Origin: Chryseobacterium cupriresistens
GTDB taxonomy: Bacteria > Bacteroidota > Bacteroidia > Flavobacteriales > Weeksellaceae
Direction: 5' to 3'
DNA length: 64,000 nt
Assembly (NCBI RefSeq): GCF_046614675.1
Contig: NZ_JBKKJT010000002.1
Location: 248,001 to 312,000 of the forward strand
The stretch's first letter is position 1. Each line of letters starts with the position of its first letter. Positions 1 through 9,276 of this stretch are shown here, piece by piece. A program made the position numbers and the translations under genes. The notes beneath the pieces were generated by a model, which saw only the letters and a program-made list of their open reading frames with translations, searched no databases and had not been told where the DNA came from.

Positions 1-44
1 TGACGATTTGCAAAAGTTGTAAAGGCAGTCCGGTTATAATGTCT

Positions 45-52
45 TATTTTTG
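45..52 (+). promoter_or_regulatory. Putative -7 promoter element of the ABC exporter gene
   Basis: TATTTTTG fits the Bacteroidota -7 consensus TAnnTTTG and lies 37 bases before the exporter ATG at 89. No TTTG at the usual 19-20 base distance upstream is evident, so the promoter is only half supported. Confidence 0.35.
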
Positions 53-88
53 CATAGAATATTTTAATTCTTTCTTTCGATTCGTACA

Positions 89-1846
89 ATGAAAAAACAA
101 GATACCTGGGGAATTATAAAGAGGCTGTTCTTTATCGGAATGAAATTTCGTTCTTGGTTCATCCTTACCCTTATCATTTCCATATTCCTTTCGATAGTTT
201 CTACTTACAGGCCTTATCTCACTATGCAGGTGGTGGATAATGATATAACAAAGCTTCATGATAAGGCTTTGATGATGAAACATATCTATATCCTTGTGGG
301 ATTGGTGTTTGCTGAAACGATTTTAAATTTTTTCCTGGTTTATTTTTCAAATTTTATCTCACAAAATGTGATCAGGGATATCAGAGAGCGATTATATGCT
401 AAACTGATCTATTTCAAAACTTCATTTTTTGATAAAACACCCATCGGACAGCTGGTGACGCGGGCTGTAGGAGATGTGGAAACCATTGCGACGGTATATA
501 CAGATGGTTTCCTGATGGTATTTGGAGATATCCTGAGAATTCTGTTTGTATTGGTGATGATGTTCAGTACCAATGTTCACCTCAGTTATATTACACTGGC
601 CATCTTACCTTTGATGGTAGTCATTACGAGATTCTTCCAGAAAAGACTGAAGAAAGCTTTCGGGGATGAGAGAAACTGGACAGCCAATCAGAACTCTTTT
701 GTTCAGGAAAGACTGGCAGGAATGTCTATTATTCAGGTATTCAACAGACAGGAATCTGAGTTTAAGAAATTTGATGATATCAATATTACCCTGAAAGGAG
801 CATTGCTGAGAACCGTATTTATTTTCTCACTGTTCTTCCCTGTGGTGGAACTTATTTCTTCATTATTCATAGGATTTATTCTTTTCTATGGAGGATATAT
901 TACCATCAGTGCCGGAGTCGTGATTGCATTTATCCAGTATATTTCAATGCTGATCCGTCCTTTGAGACAGATTGCTGACCGTTTTAACAATATCCAGCGA
1001 GGAATTGTAGGAGCAGAAAGAGTGCTGGGATTAATGGATGAAGAAAACTCGATGCCGAATAACGGAACCGTGAAGAAAGATCATTTTGCAGGAAAAATTG
1101 AATTCCAGAAAGTACACTTTGCTTATGATGAAAAGCAGGAAGTACTGAAAGGAATTGACTTTAAAGTAAATCCGGGAGAAACGGTAGCCATCGTTGGTGC
1201 TACAGGTGCCGGAAAGTCTACTATCATTAGTCTGATTACAAGATTATATGATATCAACTCCGGAAATATCCTGATTGATGATGTGGATTTAAAAGATTAT
1301 GAGCTTTATAATCTCAGAAGTCATATCGGCGTGGTGCTGCAGGATGTATTCCTTTTCCACGGAAGTATTTTTGAAAACCTTGCCTTCGGGGATGATAGTA
1401 TCACACTGGAAAAAATAAAAGCGGGAGCGAGAGAAATTGAGGTAGATCAGTTTATCGAGCAGCTTCCCGGTGGATATGATTATGTAGTGAGCGAAAGAGG
1501 CTCTTCAATCTCTTTAGGTCAGAGACAGTTACTGTCTTTCCTGAGAGCTTATTTATCAGATCCTAAAATTTTAATTCTGGATGAAGCTACCTCTTCCATT
1601 GATCATGAAAGTGAAAAGCTGATTCAGAGAGCTACAGAGAAAATTACGAAAAATAGGACCTCCATTATTATTGCCCACAGACTTTCCACCATTGAGAAAG
1701 CAGACAAGATTATTGTGATGGAGCATGGTAAAATCGTAGAAGAAGGAAAGCATCTTGAACTTCTGGATAAGAACGGATATTATGCCACGCTTTATAAAGC
1801 TCAGCTTCGACATGAAGTGGAAATGGAAGAAAAAAAAGAATCATAA
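89..1846 (+). CDS. ABC exporter, fused membrane and ATPase domains (MsbA/MdlB-like)
   Basis: A 585-residue half-transporter that should dimerise in the inner membrane and export a lipid or hydrophobic drug using ATP. Residues 15-310 form the six-helix exporter domain. Residues 340-575 form the nucleotide-binding domain, with Walker A GATGAGKST (about 370), Walker B ILILDEATSSID (about 493) and the H-loop IIIAHRLST. The signature loop reads SISLGQRQ instead of LSGGQRQ, a deviation seen in some members of this exporter branch. It has no partner half-transporter next to it, so a homodimer is likely, but a distant partner cannot be excluded. A strong hairpin terminator follows. Substrate is unknown. 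Confidence 0.93.
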   Translation: MKKQDTWGIIKRLFFIGMKFRSWFILTLIISIFLSIVSTYRPYLTMQVVDNDITKLHDKALMMKHIYILVGLVFAETILNFFLVYFSNFISQNVIRDIRERLYAKLIYFKTSFFDKTPIGQLVTRAVGDVETIATVYTDGFLMVFGDILRILFVLVMMFSTNVHLSYITLAILPLMVVITRFFQKRLKKAFGDERNWTANQNSFVQERLAGMSIIQVFNRQESEFKKFDDINITLKGALLRTVFIFSLFFPVVELISSLFIGFILFYGGYITISAGVVIAFIQYISMLIRPLRQIADRFNNIQRGIVGAERVLGLMDEENSMPNNGTVKKDHFAGKIEFQKVHFAYDEKQEVLKGIDFKVNPGETVAIVGATGAGKSTIISLITRLYDINSGNILIDDVDLKDYELYNLRSHIGVVLQDVFLFHGSIFENLAFGDDSITLEKIKAGAREIEVDQFIEQLPGGYDYVVSERGSSISLGQRQLLSFLRAYLSDPKILILDEATSSIDHESEKLIQRATEKITKNRTSIIIAHRLSTIEKADKIIVMEHGKIVEEGKHLELLDKNGYYATLYKAQLRHEVEMEEKKES

Positions 1847-1868
1847 TCCATAAGGAATGATAATAAAC

Positions 1869-1901
1869 AAAAAAGAGAGTCAGTAACAACTCTCTTTTTT
1901 T
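1869..1901 (+). terminator. Rho-independent terminator after the ABC exporter
   Basis: A 12-bp stem (AAAAAAGAGAGT with ACTCTCTTTTTT) closes an 8-base loop and ends in a T run, 23 bases after the exporter stop codon. Confidence 0.85.
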
Positions 1902-1936
1902 ATAAAGAAGTTTTAACCATTTACATTGATTATTTT

Positions 1937-2125
1937 AACCACAAAAGACACAAAAGTCTTAAACACTTGATTTTTTTAGAAACAAACTTTATATATAATA
2001 AGTACACCTAAGTGTTGTGAAAATCTTTGATTTTCAATTTGTGTGAGCTTTTTTTGCAGCATCATTTTGAACTTACTTAAGTGGTAACGTATTTTAAAAT
2101 AAAAGCTTTTGTGACTTTTGTGGTT
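1937..2125. mobile_element. MITE-like element with 20-bp terminal inverted repeats
   Basis: The left end AACCACAAAAGACACAAAAG and the right end CTTTTGTGACTTTTGTGGTT are inverted copies with one mismatch. They enclose about 150 bp of A/T-rich DNA with no reading frame. Element size and structure fit a non-autonomous miniature element, but no clear target-site duplication is visible and no transposase is nearby. It fills most of the gap between the exporter and the metalloprotease gene. The name is inferred from structure. Confidence 0.55.
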
Positions 2126-2158
2126 TTGTAAAGTTTTTGTTGTTTTTATGAATGAGTT

Positions 2159-3940
2159 TTAGAATTTTAATTTCTTCGTAATTACTTTTCCGTCTTCCAG
2201 TACTGCTGTAGCTGTGATGATTATATTTTTCTGGTCAACAGGATATTTGAATTCTGAAGATTTAATATCATTTTTTCTCATCAGTAATCTTCCTGCAGCA
2301 TCATAAATATGTACCGCGGAAATTTTCACATTACTTCTTACAGATACTGAATTTTCATCTTTAAAAATAACAGGTGCATTTTTCAATCCTGTATTTTGTA
2401 TTGCTAATACATTCTGAGGTTCAATGATGACGGAGTAATCTTCCACCTGTCCGTACTTTGGAGTATAACATGCCGTTACTGCTGTTCCGTTGTACTCTCC
2501 AATGACTCTCATTCTTAAAGGAGTATTGGTTATTGCACCCGCAGGAGGAGTTACCTGTGCTGTAGCCAATGAACCATTGCTTATTCCACTTTGATTAAGA
2601 ACCAGCTCTGTAGATTCATCGAATTGACCGTCATTATTATAATCAATATATGCTTTGATAATGTGAGGGTTGTTTGTTCCCGGAGCTACAGTAAGTGTGG
2701 TGGCTGCATTTTGGGGAATATTGGTTTTTGAAATCCCCAAACAGTAAGTACCGGTAAAGTTTTCATAAAAATTATTGGTTGCCTGCTTATAATTAGTTGA
2801 ATAATTATTAATACTTCCAAACTTTACCAAAGTAATTCCTACATTGTAATTACCCGGATTTGTAATGGTTGCGGGAGTACATGCATTGGTTAATGTTACA
2901 TTGTTATTAATAGTAGTTGGAGATCCAACCGGTGAGTTGATCAGCGATTGTCTGTATTGTAAAAGCTGTGCTGTAGCTCTGTTGGTCTGTCCTTGTGTAA
3001 ATAAATCTCTGAAACAGTAGGTATAAGCCATCACATTTCTCTCACCACCATTGTATAATTGGGTGGTACAAGGATTGATCTGTCCGGTTTGACATGTGTG
3101 AGGAACTGAGGAATGATAAAGACTTTTCATAGGCTCAGTATCACAAACAAGATCTCCTTCTAAAGTACAGTCATTGTTGACAGGGCAGTCTCCTGTAGTT
3201 TCATTGTATCCCTCATGCGTATGTCTGAGTCCCAAAGCGTGTCCGAATTCATGCCCTAAAGTCTGAGCATTAACAGCGGATGCACTTGCTGCCATAAAAG
3301 AATAATCTTTGCTTCCTCCCGGATAATAAGCGAAGCCATTTAATCCTCCGGAGTTGGATGTTAATTTTTTAACAACATAGATATTATAATATTTAGAAGT
3401 ATCCCACATTCCCATTGCAGTAATCTCAGAAGCAGTTACGGCATTGGTTGTATTGTCATTATTTACACCGCCGCTTACATATTTGGGAAGACCTGAAGCA
3501 TTGATTCTATTGATCCCGTTAGTTACATTACAGTTAGGATCCTTGGTTGCAAAAACAAATTTGACAGGCAGTATTGCACTTGTTCCTGACATTCCGCTGG
3601 TGGAACTTCCTGCAAAAACACCATTGGTATAGTTTATCCATGCAATGATGTCTGCGTCAGACTTATTATTAGCAGTTCCTATAGCACTTCCGTCTCCTAC
3701 AACGTGTACAACAATAGGGATTTCGTATACCTGATTGTTGAGCTTAGACGTAAATTTGCCACTTTTGATCATTTTTGACAATTCCAGGTTGAAAGCATCG
3801 TCACGCGCTTTCTCTTCAGGATACCTTTCATAATGTTTTTTCATTAATTCATCGGTTCCGCATTCCTGGAATTCCAAATGTTGTGAATAAAAATTTGAGC
3901 AGAATGTGCCTGAAATAAGCAGAAATAATAATTTTTTCAT
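2159..3940 (-). CDS. Secreted M43 (cytophagalysin/pappalysin) zinc metalloprotease with GEVED and T9SS domains
   Basis: 593 residues. An N-terminal signal peptide (MKKLLFLLISGTFCSNFYSQ) precedes a pro-region and a metzincin catalytic domain with the zinc motif HEFGHALGLRH (about residue 230) and a Met-turn ERNVMAY. A GEVED-type domain (ending GQVEDYSV, about 400-505) follows. The last 80 residues resemble a T9SS C-terminal sorting domain (VSVRSNVKISAVHIYDAAGRLLMRK, then VITKKLKF). It should be secreted through the type IX system and cleave extracellular protein. The gene stands alone, with a 61-base gap to the methyltransferase gene downstream of its start. Confidence 0.9.
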   Translation of the reverse strand: MKKLLFLLISGTFCSNFYSQHLEFQECGTDELMKKHYERYPEEKARDDAFNLELSKMIKSGKFTSKLNNQVYEIPIVVHVVGDGSAIGTANNKSDADIIAWINYTNGVFAGSSTSGMSGTSAILPVKFVFATKDPNCNVTNGINRINASGLPKYVSGGVNNDNTTNAVTASEITAMGMWDTSKYYNIYVVKKLTSNSGGLNGFAYYPGGSKDYSFMAASASAVNAQTLGHEFGHALGLRHTHEGYNETTGDCPVNNDCTLEGDLVCDTEPMKSLYHSSVPHTCQTGQINPCTTQLYNGGERNVMAYTYCFRDLFTQGQTNRATAQLLQYRQSLINSPVGSPTTINNNVTLTNACTPATITNPGNYNVGITLVKFGSINNYSTNYKQATNNFYENFTGTYCLGISKTNIPQNAATTLTVAPGTNNPHIIKAYIDYNNDGQFDESTELVLNQSGISNGSLATAQVTPPAGAITNTPLRMRVIGEYNGTAVTACYTPKYGQVEDYSVIIEPQNVLAIQNTGLKNAPVIFKDENSVSVRSNVKISAVHIYDAAGRLLMRKNDIKSSEFKYPVDQKNIIITATAVLEDGKVITKKLKF

Positions 3941-4001
3941 AGTATTTTTATTTAAATGGTTGGGAATTTAAAAATAAATAAAAAATACATACAATTCATT
4001 A

Positions 4002-4613
4002 CTACTTTTTAAAACTGCAGAAAACAAAATTCTGAACTGTATCAAAGGGAGTGATATGATCTTCAGTAATACATTTTATTTTTTCAAAGCTTTCTTTAAA
4101 TTTTTCGGATAATGATTCTTCATCATACTGCTGAATATCCAATCCACTGCATTTCGTAGGACCGTTTTTCGAAAAAGTTCCGAGGATCATAAAGTTATTC
4201 ACATTCTTTTCTGCAATACCGATATATTTTGAAACCTGTTCCGGGGTTGTCAGAAAATGAAAGGCTGCTCTGTCATGCCAGATATCATAGGTTTCCATAG
4301 GTTCGAAAGCCGTAATGTCGCTAGTGATCCATTTTACTTTGTCTGCTGCTGCTCCAAGTCGTTTCTGTGCTTTTTCCAAAGCTTTAGCAGAAATATCAAG
4401 AACTGTAATATTTTTATAACCTTCCTCCAAAAGAAAATCAACAAGGTTGCTGTCTCCACCACCAATGTCTATGATGCTGGCCTCTTTTCCCAATCCGGAA
4501 GAATGTATAAAATCAAGGGAAGTCTGAGGTTTTTTCTGGGTCCAGCTTACCTGATCCGGATTTTTGGTTTCATATACATTTTCCCAGTGATTTTTGTTGT
4601 CAGAAGATATCAT
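4002..4613 (-). CDS. Class I SAM-dependent methyltransferase
   Basis: 203 residues with a Rossmann-type SAM-binding core: motif I IIDIGGGDSNLVDFL (about 47-61), an acidic end of strand 2 (VLDISAKALEKAQKRL) and a motif II region ending WHDRAAFHF. The substrate cannot be told from sequence; small-molecule methyltransferases (TehB/thiopurine type) are the nearest resemblance. Its ATG overlaps the stop of the upstream membrane-protein gene by 4 bases, so it is translationally coupled as the last gene of the hydrolase-sigma-membrane protein operon. Confidence 0.82.
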   Translation of the reverse strand: MISSDNKNHWENVYETKNPDQVSWTQKKPQTSLDFIHSSGLGKEASIIDIGGGDSNLVDFLLEEGYKNITVLDISAKALEKAQKRLGAAADKVKWITSDITAFEPMETYDIWHDRAAFHFLTTPEQVSKYIGIAEKNVNNFMILGTFSKNGPTKCSGLDIQQYDEESLSEKFKESFEKIKCITEDHITPFDTVQNFVFCSFKK

Positions 4614-5203
4614 GATTCTTTTAATTGATTATTGATCTCTTCAAATTTATTAATTAATTCGTCAAGTTTACCTTGCTGTTTCTTTATTGTTCGCGGTCTC
4701 AGATAAAACCAGTTGAAAGCAATCCAGACAGATGTTAAAGCATAGGCCAGAATACCTGAGCTAAGGGGCATTCTTGAAGTATATTCATACATATACAGAC
4801 ATATTCCCAGAAAGAGCATGACAAAATATAAGTTAAGTATGGTGGTCTGCATAAATTTCTGCTTACTCTTTACTACATATAAACTCTGGAGATACTCGTT
4901 GTTTGACTGCGTCTGATCAATCTTGTAAAATACCATAAACATTTTGTTGTAGGCAAGAAGAAAAATAACCATTCCCAGCACGACAAGTACAATCCCGATT
5001 TTTGTAGTGATCATTTCAGGCTGGTAACGGTACCAGATAAAAAGAATCAATAAGGAGGTAGCGATCAATCCAATATTAGCAAAGATTAGTCTGCGCAGAT
5101 TTTGATTTCTGAATTTTTTCAGCTTACCGAGAAGCGCATCCAGATCAGGTTTGTGGGAAGTCTGCTGCTTCCATATATTTTTAAAATCTATATTAGAATC
5201 CAT
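4610..5203 (-). CDS. Four-helix membrane protein, possible anti-sigma partner
   Basis: 197 residues with about 50 soluble N-terminal residues and four hydrophobic helices (about 38-58, 68-90, 113-135, 150-170), ending in a charged tail. No catalytic motif is visible. It starts 11 bases inside the ECF sigma factor gene, the usual place for an anti-sigma factor, and its cytoplasmic N-terminus followed by membrane helices fits that role. There is no recognisable zinc-binding anti-sigma motif, so the function is inferred from position only. Confidence 0.7.
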   Translation of the reverse strand: MDSNIDFKNIWKQQTSHKPDLDALLGKLKKFRNQNLRRLIFANIGLIATSLLILFIWYRYQPEMITTKIGIVLVVLGMVIFLLAYNKMFMVFYKIDQTQSNNEYLQSLYVVKSKQKFMQTTILNLYFVMLFLGICLYMYEYTSRMPLSSGILAYALTSVWIAFNWFYLRPRTIKKQQGKLDELINKFEEINNQLKES

Positions 5204-5663
5204 TTTCTTTAAACTTTTGCGTTAATTTTTCTTTTATTCTGTGAATCTTTACCCTTATATTGGATTCAGAAAGTCCTACGATATGGGCTATCTCAGCCTG
5301 TTTTACCTCTTCCAGTTCCAATGAAATAATAATTCTGTCCGTTTCAGGCAGTTCTGAAATAAACTGGTAGAGCATCTGGATCTGAGGTTCTATAGATTCC
5401 TGTTTTTTCTCTTCCAGATTCATGGGCAGACCGGTTTTGCTGAATTTCTTTTCCTTTTCAATCTGCCGGAGGCAGTTATTGGATGCAATTCTGAAAATCC
5501 ACGTCCCTATACTGGATTCATTCCTGAATTTCGGAAGCTGCTGCCAGACGATGATAAAGGTTTCCTGGGCAAGATCCTGAGCAAGTTCGGCATCATTTAC
5601 ATATCCCATACATAAACGGAATATCCTTTGCCAATAGAGTTCATATATCTCTTCAAAAACCAT
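5193..5663 (-). CDS. ECF-type RNA polymerase sigma factor (sigma-70 family)
   Basis: 156 residues. Region 2 (about 5-70) contains the core-binding and -10 helices (AQDLAQETFIIVWQQLPKF). Region 4 (about 95-150) contains the helix-turn-helix QAEIAHIVGLSESNIRVKIHR. There is no region 1 or 3, which defines the ECF class. The ATG lies on the last base of the hydrolase gene, and the gene overlaps the following membrane-protein gene by 11 bases. The target regulon is unknown; self-regulation of this operon is a common arrangement. Confidence 0.92.
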   Translation of the reverse strand: MVFEEIYELYWQRIFRLCMGYVNDAELAQDLAQETFIIVWQQLPKFRNESSIGTWIFRIASNNCLRQIEKEKKFSKTGLPMNLEEKKQESIEPQIQMLYQFISELPETDRIIISLELEEVKQAEIAHIVGLSESNIRVKIHRIKEKLTQKFKENGF

Positions 5664-6514
5664 TATTTCGCAGATAAAAAGTGAGTAAGCTGATTAAGAT
5701 ACCAATCCTTATCATCGTACATGATAAAATGCAAACCTTTTGAAGCATACTGCATATTGGCATTTTTTAAATTTTTGTACTGGTTTTCGATCGTTGGCTT
5801 TAGAGTAACAAAATAAGATTCCAGAAGAATAAGGGAAGGACATTGGATGTTTTTTATTTTCTCTCTGAGATCGGTATTATAAAAATCACAGTACATTTTA
5901 GCAAATGTTTTTCGGTCCGATTTCATACTCCAGTTGATTACCGTTTCCTGCATAGAAATATCAGCCATAAGACGTGGCATAGCCTGTGCCTGCATTTTCC
6001 GGAACTGCTCATCGTTCATCGCTGTCAATTGAGCAATAGCAGGCGAACAGTCATTATTTTCTTTCGATGTAAAACTGGGATCAGATAGCGCTGCCAGGCA
6101 GGGAAGCGTGTCTACGATGATAATTTTACCTGCAAGCTCCGGATAATCTGCCGCTATGGCCAGGGCAAGACCACCTCCCATACTGTGCCCGATAAGAATG
6201 GGCTTCTCAATTTTATTGTCTTTGATATAGGTTGCAATTCCTTTTTCCCAGTCTTTAAAACTGGCATCTGTCTGGGGTTTTATTCCTGCAAATCCAGCCA
6301 TTGTTAAAGTATAGCAGGTGAAATCTTTTTCAAACTTTGCGATGGTTTCATTCCAGACGTCACCTGAAGAAGCAAATCCGGGAATGAAAATTAATGCCTG
6401 ATTTCCGTTTCCTGTTTTCTTTAATTCAAACGGATACACTGTTTGTTGGCCGAATATATTGCATACTGCTAAAAAAAACAACATAATGATTAAAAGGAGT
6501 GTAAATTTTTTCAT
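5663..6514 (-). CDS. Exported alpha/beta hydrolase
   Basis: 283 residues with an N-terminal signal sequence (about 1-22, ending NIFGQQ). The alpha/beta-hydrolase fold is shown by the oxyanion region LIFIPGFASSGDVW, the nucleophile elbow GHSMGG (Ser about 111) and a C-terminal GLHFIMYDD that supplies the catalytic His. It probably cleaves an ester or amide in the periplasm. First gene of a four-gene operon with the ECF sigma factor, a membrane protein and a methyltransferase. Substrate unknown. Confidence 0.85.
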   Translation of the reverse strand: MKKFTLLLIIMLFFLAVCNIFGQQTVYPFELKKTGNGNQALIFIPGFASSGDVWNETIAKFEKDFTCYTLTMAGFAGIKPQTDASFKDWEKGIATYIKDNKIEKPILIGHSMGGGLALAIAADYPELAGKIIIVDTLPCLAALSDPSFTSKENNDCSPAIAQLTAMNDEQFRKMQAQAMPRLMADISMQETVINWSMKSDRKTFAKMYCDFYNTDLREKIKNIQCPSLILLESYFVTLKPTIENQYKNLKNANMQYASKGLHFIMYDDKDWYLNQLTHFLSAK

Positions 6515-6716
6515 GATTTCTTAAGTTTTAAAGTGTATTTGTCTTTTAGAGACGAACCTTAAAAAAATGTTACACACTATTTGATTTTTTTTGAAAAAAA
6601 ATATTTCTCCTCCTTCTCAACCCTTTTGTTCAGGGCAAAATCATATGAAATTTATTTTAGCGATTTTTTGTTAATGGTTCAATAATATTAAATTGATAAG
6701 TATTTATTCGGGATGA

Positions 6717-7391
6717 TTAATCCAATATTTTTCCATAGAACCTGCTGATGTCAAAATAAAATCCGGGAATTTTATATTGGTCCTTTTCAAACTCCTGATA
6801 ATCGCATTTTCCCTTCAGGCTTTGAGATTTTGTTTCCATTTGAAATCTGTTTAAAAGGACATATTCATCTGTTACAGAAATCACATGAAAACCTGTTTCA
6901 CATGTGAGACCATCGCCGGAAGTAAGAATGGCATTTAATAATCCGTGGAAATTTCCTGCAATTTTTTCGGCGGTAGCATCATCTTTATTCAAATGATACA
7001 AGTAAGCGAGATAATTCATAGCCCGCAAATCCAGTGGATTTTCCTCCAATGCACCCAGGAACAACTGGATTCCCTTTGAAAGATCTTTTTGGGAGATACC
7101 TTCACCTCGGTAATATTTGGCTACTTCTTCAGCTTTCTTTCCTATTTTATAAGGTTGATATTCTTTTTGAAATGTATATCCGAAATAAAGATGACGGTAC
7201 TGATTGCCGGTAAGGAGCGTATCGTTCTGCTTTAATCTTTTTAAAAGCTTTGGATAATAGAATTCTGAATTTTTATCCTCAATACTTTTTTGAATGGCAG
7301 CATAATCCGGTGCTTTGAATTCCATTTTCTGAGCATGCAGAAAAGTCAGCAGTGTTAGAAAGAATAAAGTGAAAAATGCTTTGATACTCAT
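6717..7391 (-). CDS. DUF4919 family exported protein
   Basis: 224 residues with a cleavable signal peptide (MSIKAFFTLFFLTLLTFLHAQ). The body matches my recollection of the DUF4919 family: a helical region with YPKLLKRLKQNDTLLTGNQYRHLYFGY and a TPR-like stretch NPLDLRAMNYLAYLYHLNKDD. No enzyme motif is visible. Monocistronic, with 202 bases between it and the hydrolase gene. Its function is unknown. Confidence 0.7.
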   Translation of the reverse strand: MSIKAFFTLFFLTLLTFLHAQKMEFKAPDYAAIQKSIEDKNSEFYYPKLLKRLKQNDTLLTGNQYRHLYFGYTFQKEYQPYKIGKKAEEVAKYYRGEGISQKDLSKGIQLFLGALEENPLDLRAMNYLAYLYHLNKDDATAEKIAGNFHGLLNAILTSGDGLTCETGFHVISVTDEYVLLNRFQMETKSQSLKGKCDYQEFEKDQYKIPGFYFDISRFYGKILD

Positions 7392-7551
7392 GGTTTGTAT
7401 AAGGTTGTTACAATTTTTTGTGAGATTAAAAATACGAAATATGCATCAATCGGGTAATATCAACTTACTATTTGTAAAAAAAATAATAAAATATTATCAA
7501 ACTGCTACTTTGTGTCAATAAATTTACTAACTTTATTCGGAATTTGAGATG

Positions 7552-7576
7552 TTACCCCTGACATTTGAAGGGGTAA
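7552..7576 (+). other. Short leader hairpin before a small gene
   Basis: TTACCCCT and AGGGGTAA form a perfect 8-bp stem with a 9-base loop, 33 bases before the ATG at 7610. It lacks a T run, so it is more likely a leader structure or operator than a terminator. Confidence 0.35.
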
Positions 7577-7609
7577 AAGGAATTTTTAACTAAAAAACTA
7601 AAAATATTA

Positions 7610-7825
7610 ATGAGTAGTAGTATACAAGATGAATTTAAAGTCTTCAAAGACGAATTAAGAAAGTTGAATATCGAAGTACAGAAAGTTGTGAAAGTAGGAA
7701 ACGGCAGTATGGATTTCCATGAGGTTTTCTACAAATCGCCGAGGTATGAAGAGGTAAAAAGTATCTATGTCCAGCGTCATAATCTGGATCATATGATTGA
7801 AAAATTTAAACAGGCCTATCATTAA
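7610..7825 (+). CDS. Small protein of unknown function, 71 aa
   Basis: 71 residues, charged and predicted helical (SIQDEFKVFKDELRKLNIEVQKV), with no signal peptide or membrane segment. I do not recognise the family. The reading frame is supported by its own leader, an ATG start and a hairpin terminator 13 bases after the stop, and by standing alone between two convergent or divergent neighbours. Confidence 0.6.
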   Translation: MSSSIQDEFKVFKDELRKLNIEVQKVVKVGNGSMDFHEVFYKSPRYEEVKSIYVQRHNLDHMIEKFKQAYH

Positions 7826-7837
7826 AAATAGAATATG

Positions 7838-7868
7838 CGCCGCAGAAAATCTGCGGTGCATGTTTTTT
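7838..7868 (+). terminator. Rho-independent terminator after the 71-aa gene
   Basis: GCGCCGCAGA / TCTGCGGTGC stem with a 3-4 base loop followed by TTTTTT. It lies between convergent genes and could serve only the plus strand, because the T run is on that side. Confidence 0.75.
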
Positions 7869-7873
7869 ATAAT

Positions 7874-9166
7874 TTAATCTTTATCCAGTGTAGAGGTCTT
7901 TTTGGTGTCTTTCATTCCGGTATAAACAACCAGAGAAAAAAGAATACAGCCGGTAATATACCAGTAAAAATATTCTTCAGACCCTATCTTTTTAAACCAA
8001 AGCGCAAGATATTCTGCTGTTCCGCCAAATACAGCAACAGTAATAGCATAAGGTAAACCTACACCAAGTGCCCTGATTTCAGAAGGGAAAAGTTCTGCTT
8101 TTACTACCGCATTGATCGAAGTGTAGCCGCTTACAATAATTAAAGCTGCCATAATCAGGAAAAATGCACCCCATATTGAAGTGGTAGTACTGAGAGCCGT
8201 AAGGAGCGGAACGGTACATAAAGTTCCCAAAATACCAAAACCTAAAAGAAGCGGCCTTCTTCCGATTTTATCTGATAATCCTCCAAATACAGGTTGAAGA
8301 CATGCAAATATAAAGAGTGAAACAAAGGAGACTAATGTAGATTCTTCCTTGGTAAGATGTACTGTATTTACCAGGAATTTTTGCATATAAGTGGTGTAGG
8401 TATAAAATGCCAGCGTTCCTCCTAAGGTCAGCCCCACAACGGTAAGCAAAGCTTTTGGATGTTTCATAAGCTCTTTTACCGTTCCTTTTTTCTTTTCGCT
8501 GACTTCTTTTGTATTCTCAAAAGCTTCCGTTTCATGAAGATTAGCTCTAAGATATAAGGCAATAATAGAAAGCATAGCTCCGATCACAAAAGGAATTCTC
8601 CATCCCCATTCTTCAAGCTGGGCCTCAGTGAGTAATAATTTTTGTAAAATAAGCTGAATACCTAAAGCAATAAGCTGCCCGCCAATCAAAGTGACATATT
8701 GAAAGCTTGAATAAAATCCTCTTCTGTCCTGCGTGGCCATTTCGCTGAGGTAAGTGGCGGAAACTCCATATTCACCACCCACACTTAGACCCTGAAGTAA
8801 TCTTGCCAGTAAAAGTAATAAAGGGGCCAGAATACCAATAGACTGATAAGTGGGAGTAAGGGCAATCAGCAGAGATCCAAAAGACATCAGCAGGACGGAG
8901 AGCGTCATTGCTTTTTTCCTTCCGATCTTATCTGCAATGCTTCCGAACATCCAGCCGCCGATAGGGCGCATGAGAAAACCTACGGCAAAGATCCCTGCGG
9001 TATTCATCAGTTGGGCATTGAGATCAGAATCAGGAAAAAATGAATGGGAGAAATAAATGGCGAAGGCTGCGTAAGCATACCAGTCGTACCATTCAACGAG
9101 ATTACCGATAGATCCGCCAATGATGGCTTTGATTCTTTGACCTGTGGTGATTGAGGCTGAGTCCAT
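7874..9166 (-). CDS. MFS transporter, MHS (metabolite:H+ symporter) family
   Basis: 430 residues with about 12 membrane helices. The N-terminus GNLVEWYDWYAYAAFAIYF is the hallmark of the MHS family (KgtP/ProP/ShiA). The loop 2-3 motif (GSIADKIGRKKA) and its repeat in the second half (GGLSDKIGRRPLL) are intact, as is the VGGEYG motif in helix 5. It should import an organic acid or compatible solute with protons across the inner membrane. Alpha-ketoglutarate, proline or betaine are all possible; the sequence alone does not decide. Confidence 0.9.
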   Translation of the reverse strand: MDSASITTGQRIKAIIGGSIGNLVEWYDWYAYAAFAIYFSHSFFPDSDLNAQLMNTAGIFAVGFLMRPIGGWMFGSIADKIGRKKAMTLSVLLMSFGSLLIALTPTYQSIGILAPLLLLLARLLQGLSVGGEYGVSATYLSEMATQDRRGFYSSFQYVTLIGGQLIALGIQLILQKLLLTEAQLEEWGWRIPFVIGAMLSIIALYLRANLHETEAFENTKEVSEKKKGTVKELMKHPKALLTVVGLTLGGTLAFYTYTTYMQKFLVNTVHLTKEESTLVSFVSLFIFACLQPVFGGLSDKIGRRPLLLGFGILGTLCTVPLLTALSTTTSIWGAFFLIMAALIIVSGYTSINAVVKAELFPSEIRALGVGLPYAITVAVFGGTAEYLALWFKKIGSEEYFYWYITGCILFSLVVYTGMKDTKKTSTLDKD

Positions 9167-9220
9167 AGATGTTGTTTCCAGAAAGTTTTTTTATAATGAC
9201 ATCCAAGATACAAAATTCAG

Positions 9221-9252
9221 AAAAAAATAAACCGTTCCTAAAAAGAACGGTT
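9221..9252 (-). terminator. Rho-independent terminator after the DUF3575-like gene
   Basis: AACCGTTC / GAACGGTT stem with a 7-base loop. On the minus strand it is followed by a T-rich run and lies 25 bases after the stop of the outer-membrane protein gene. Confidence 0.75.
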
Positions 9253-9276
9253 GAATACTATATTAAGAATGATTTC

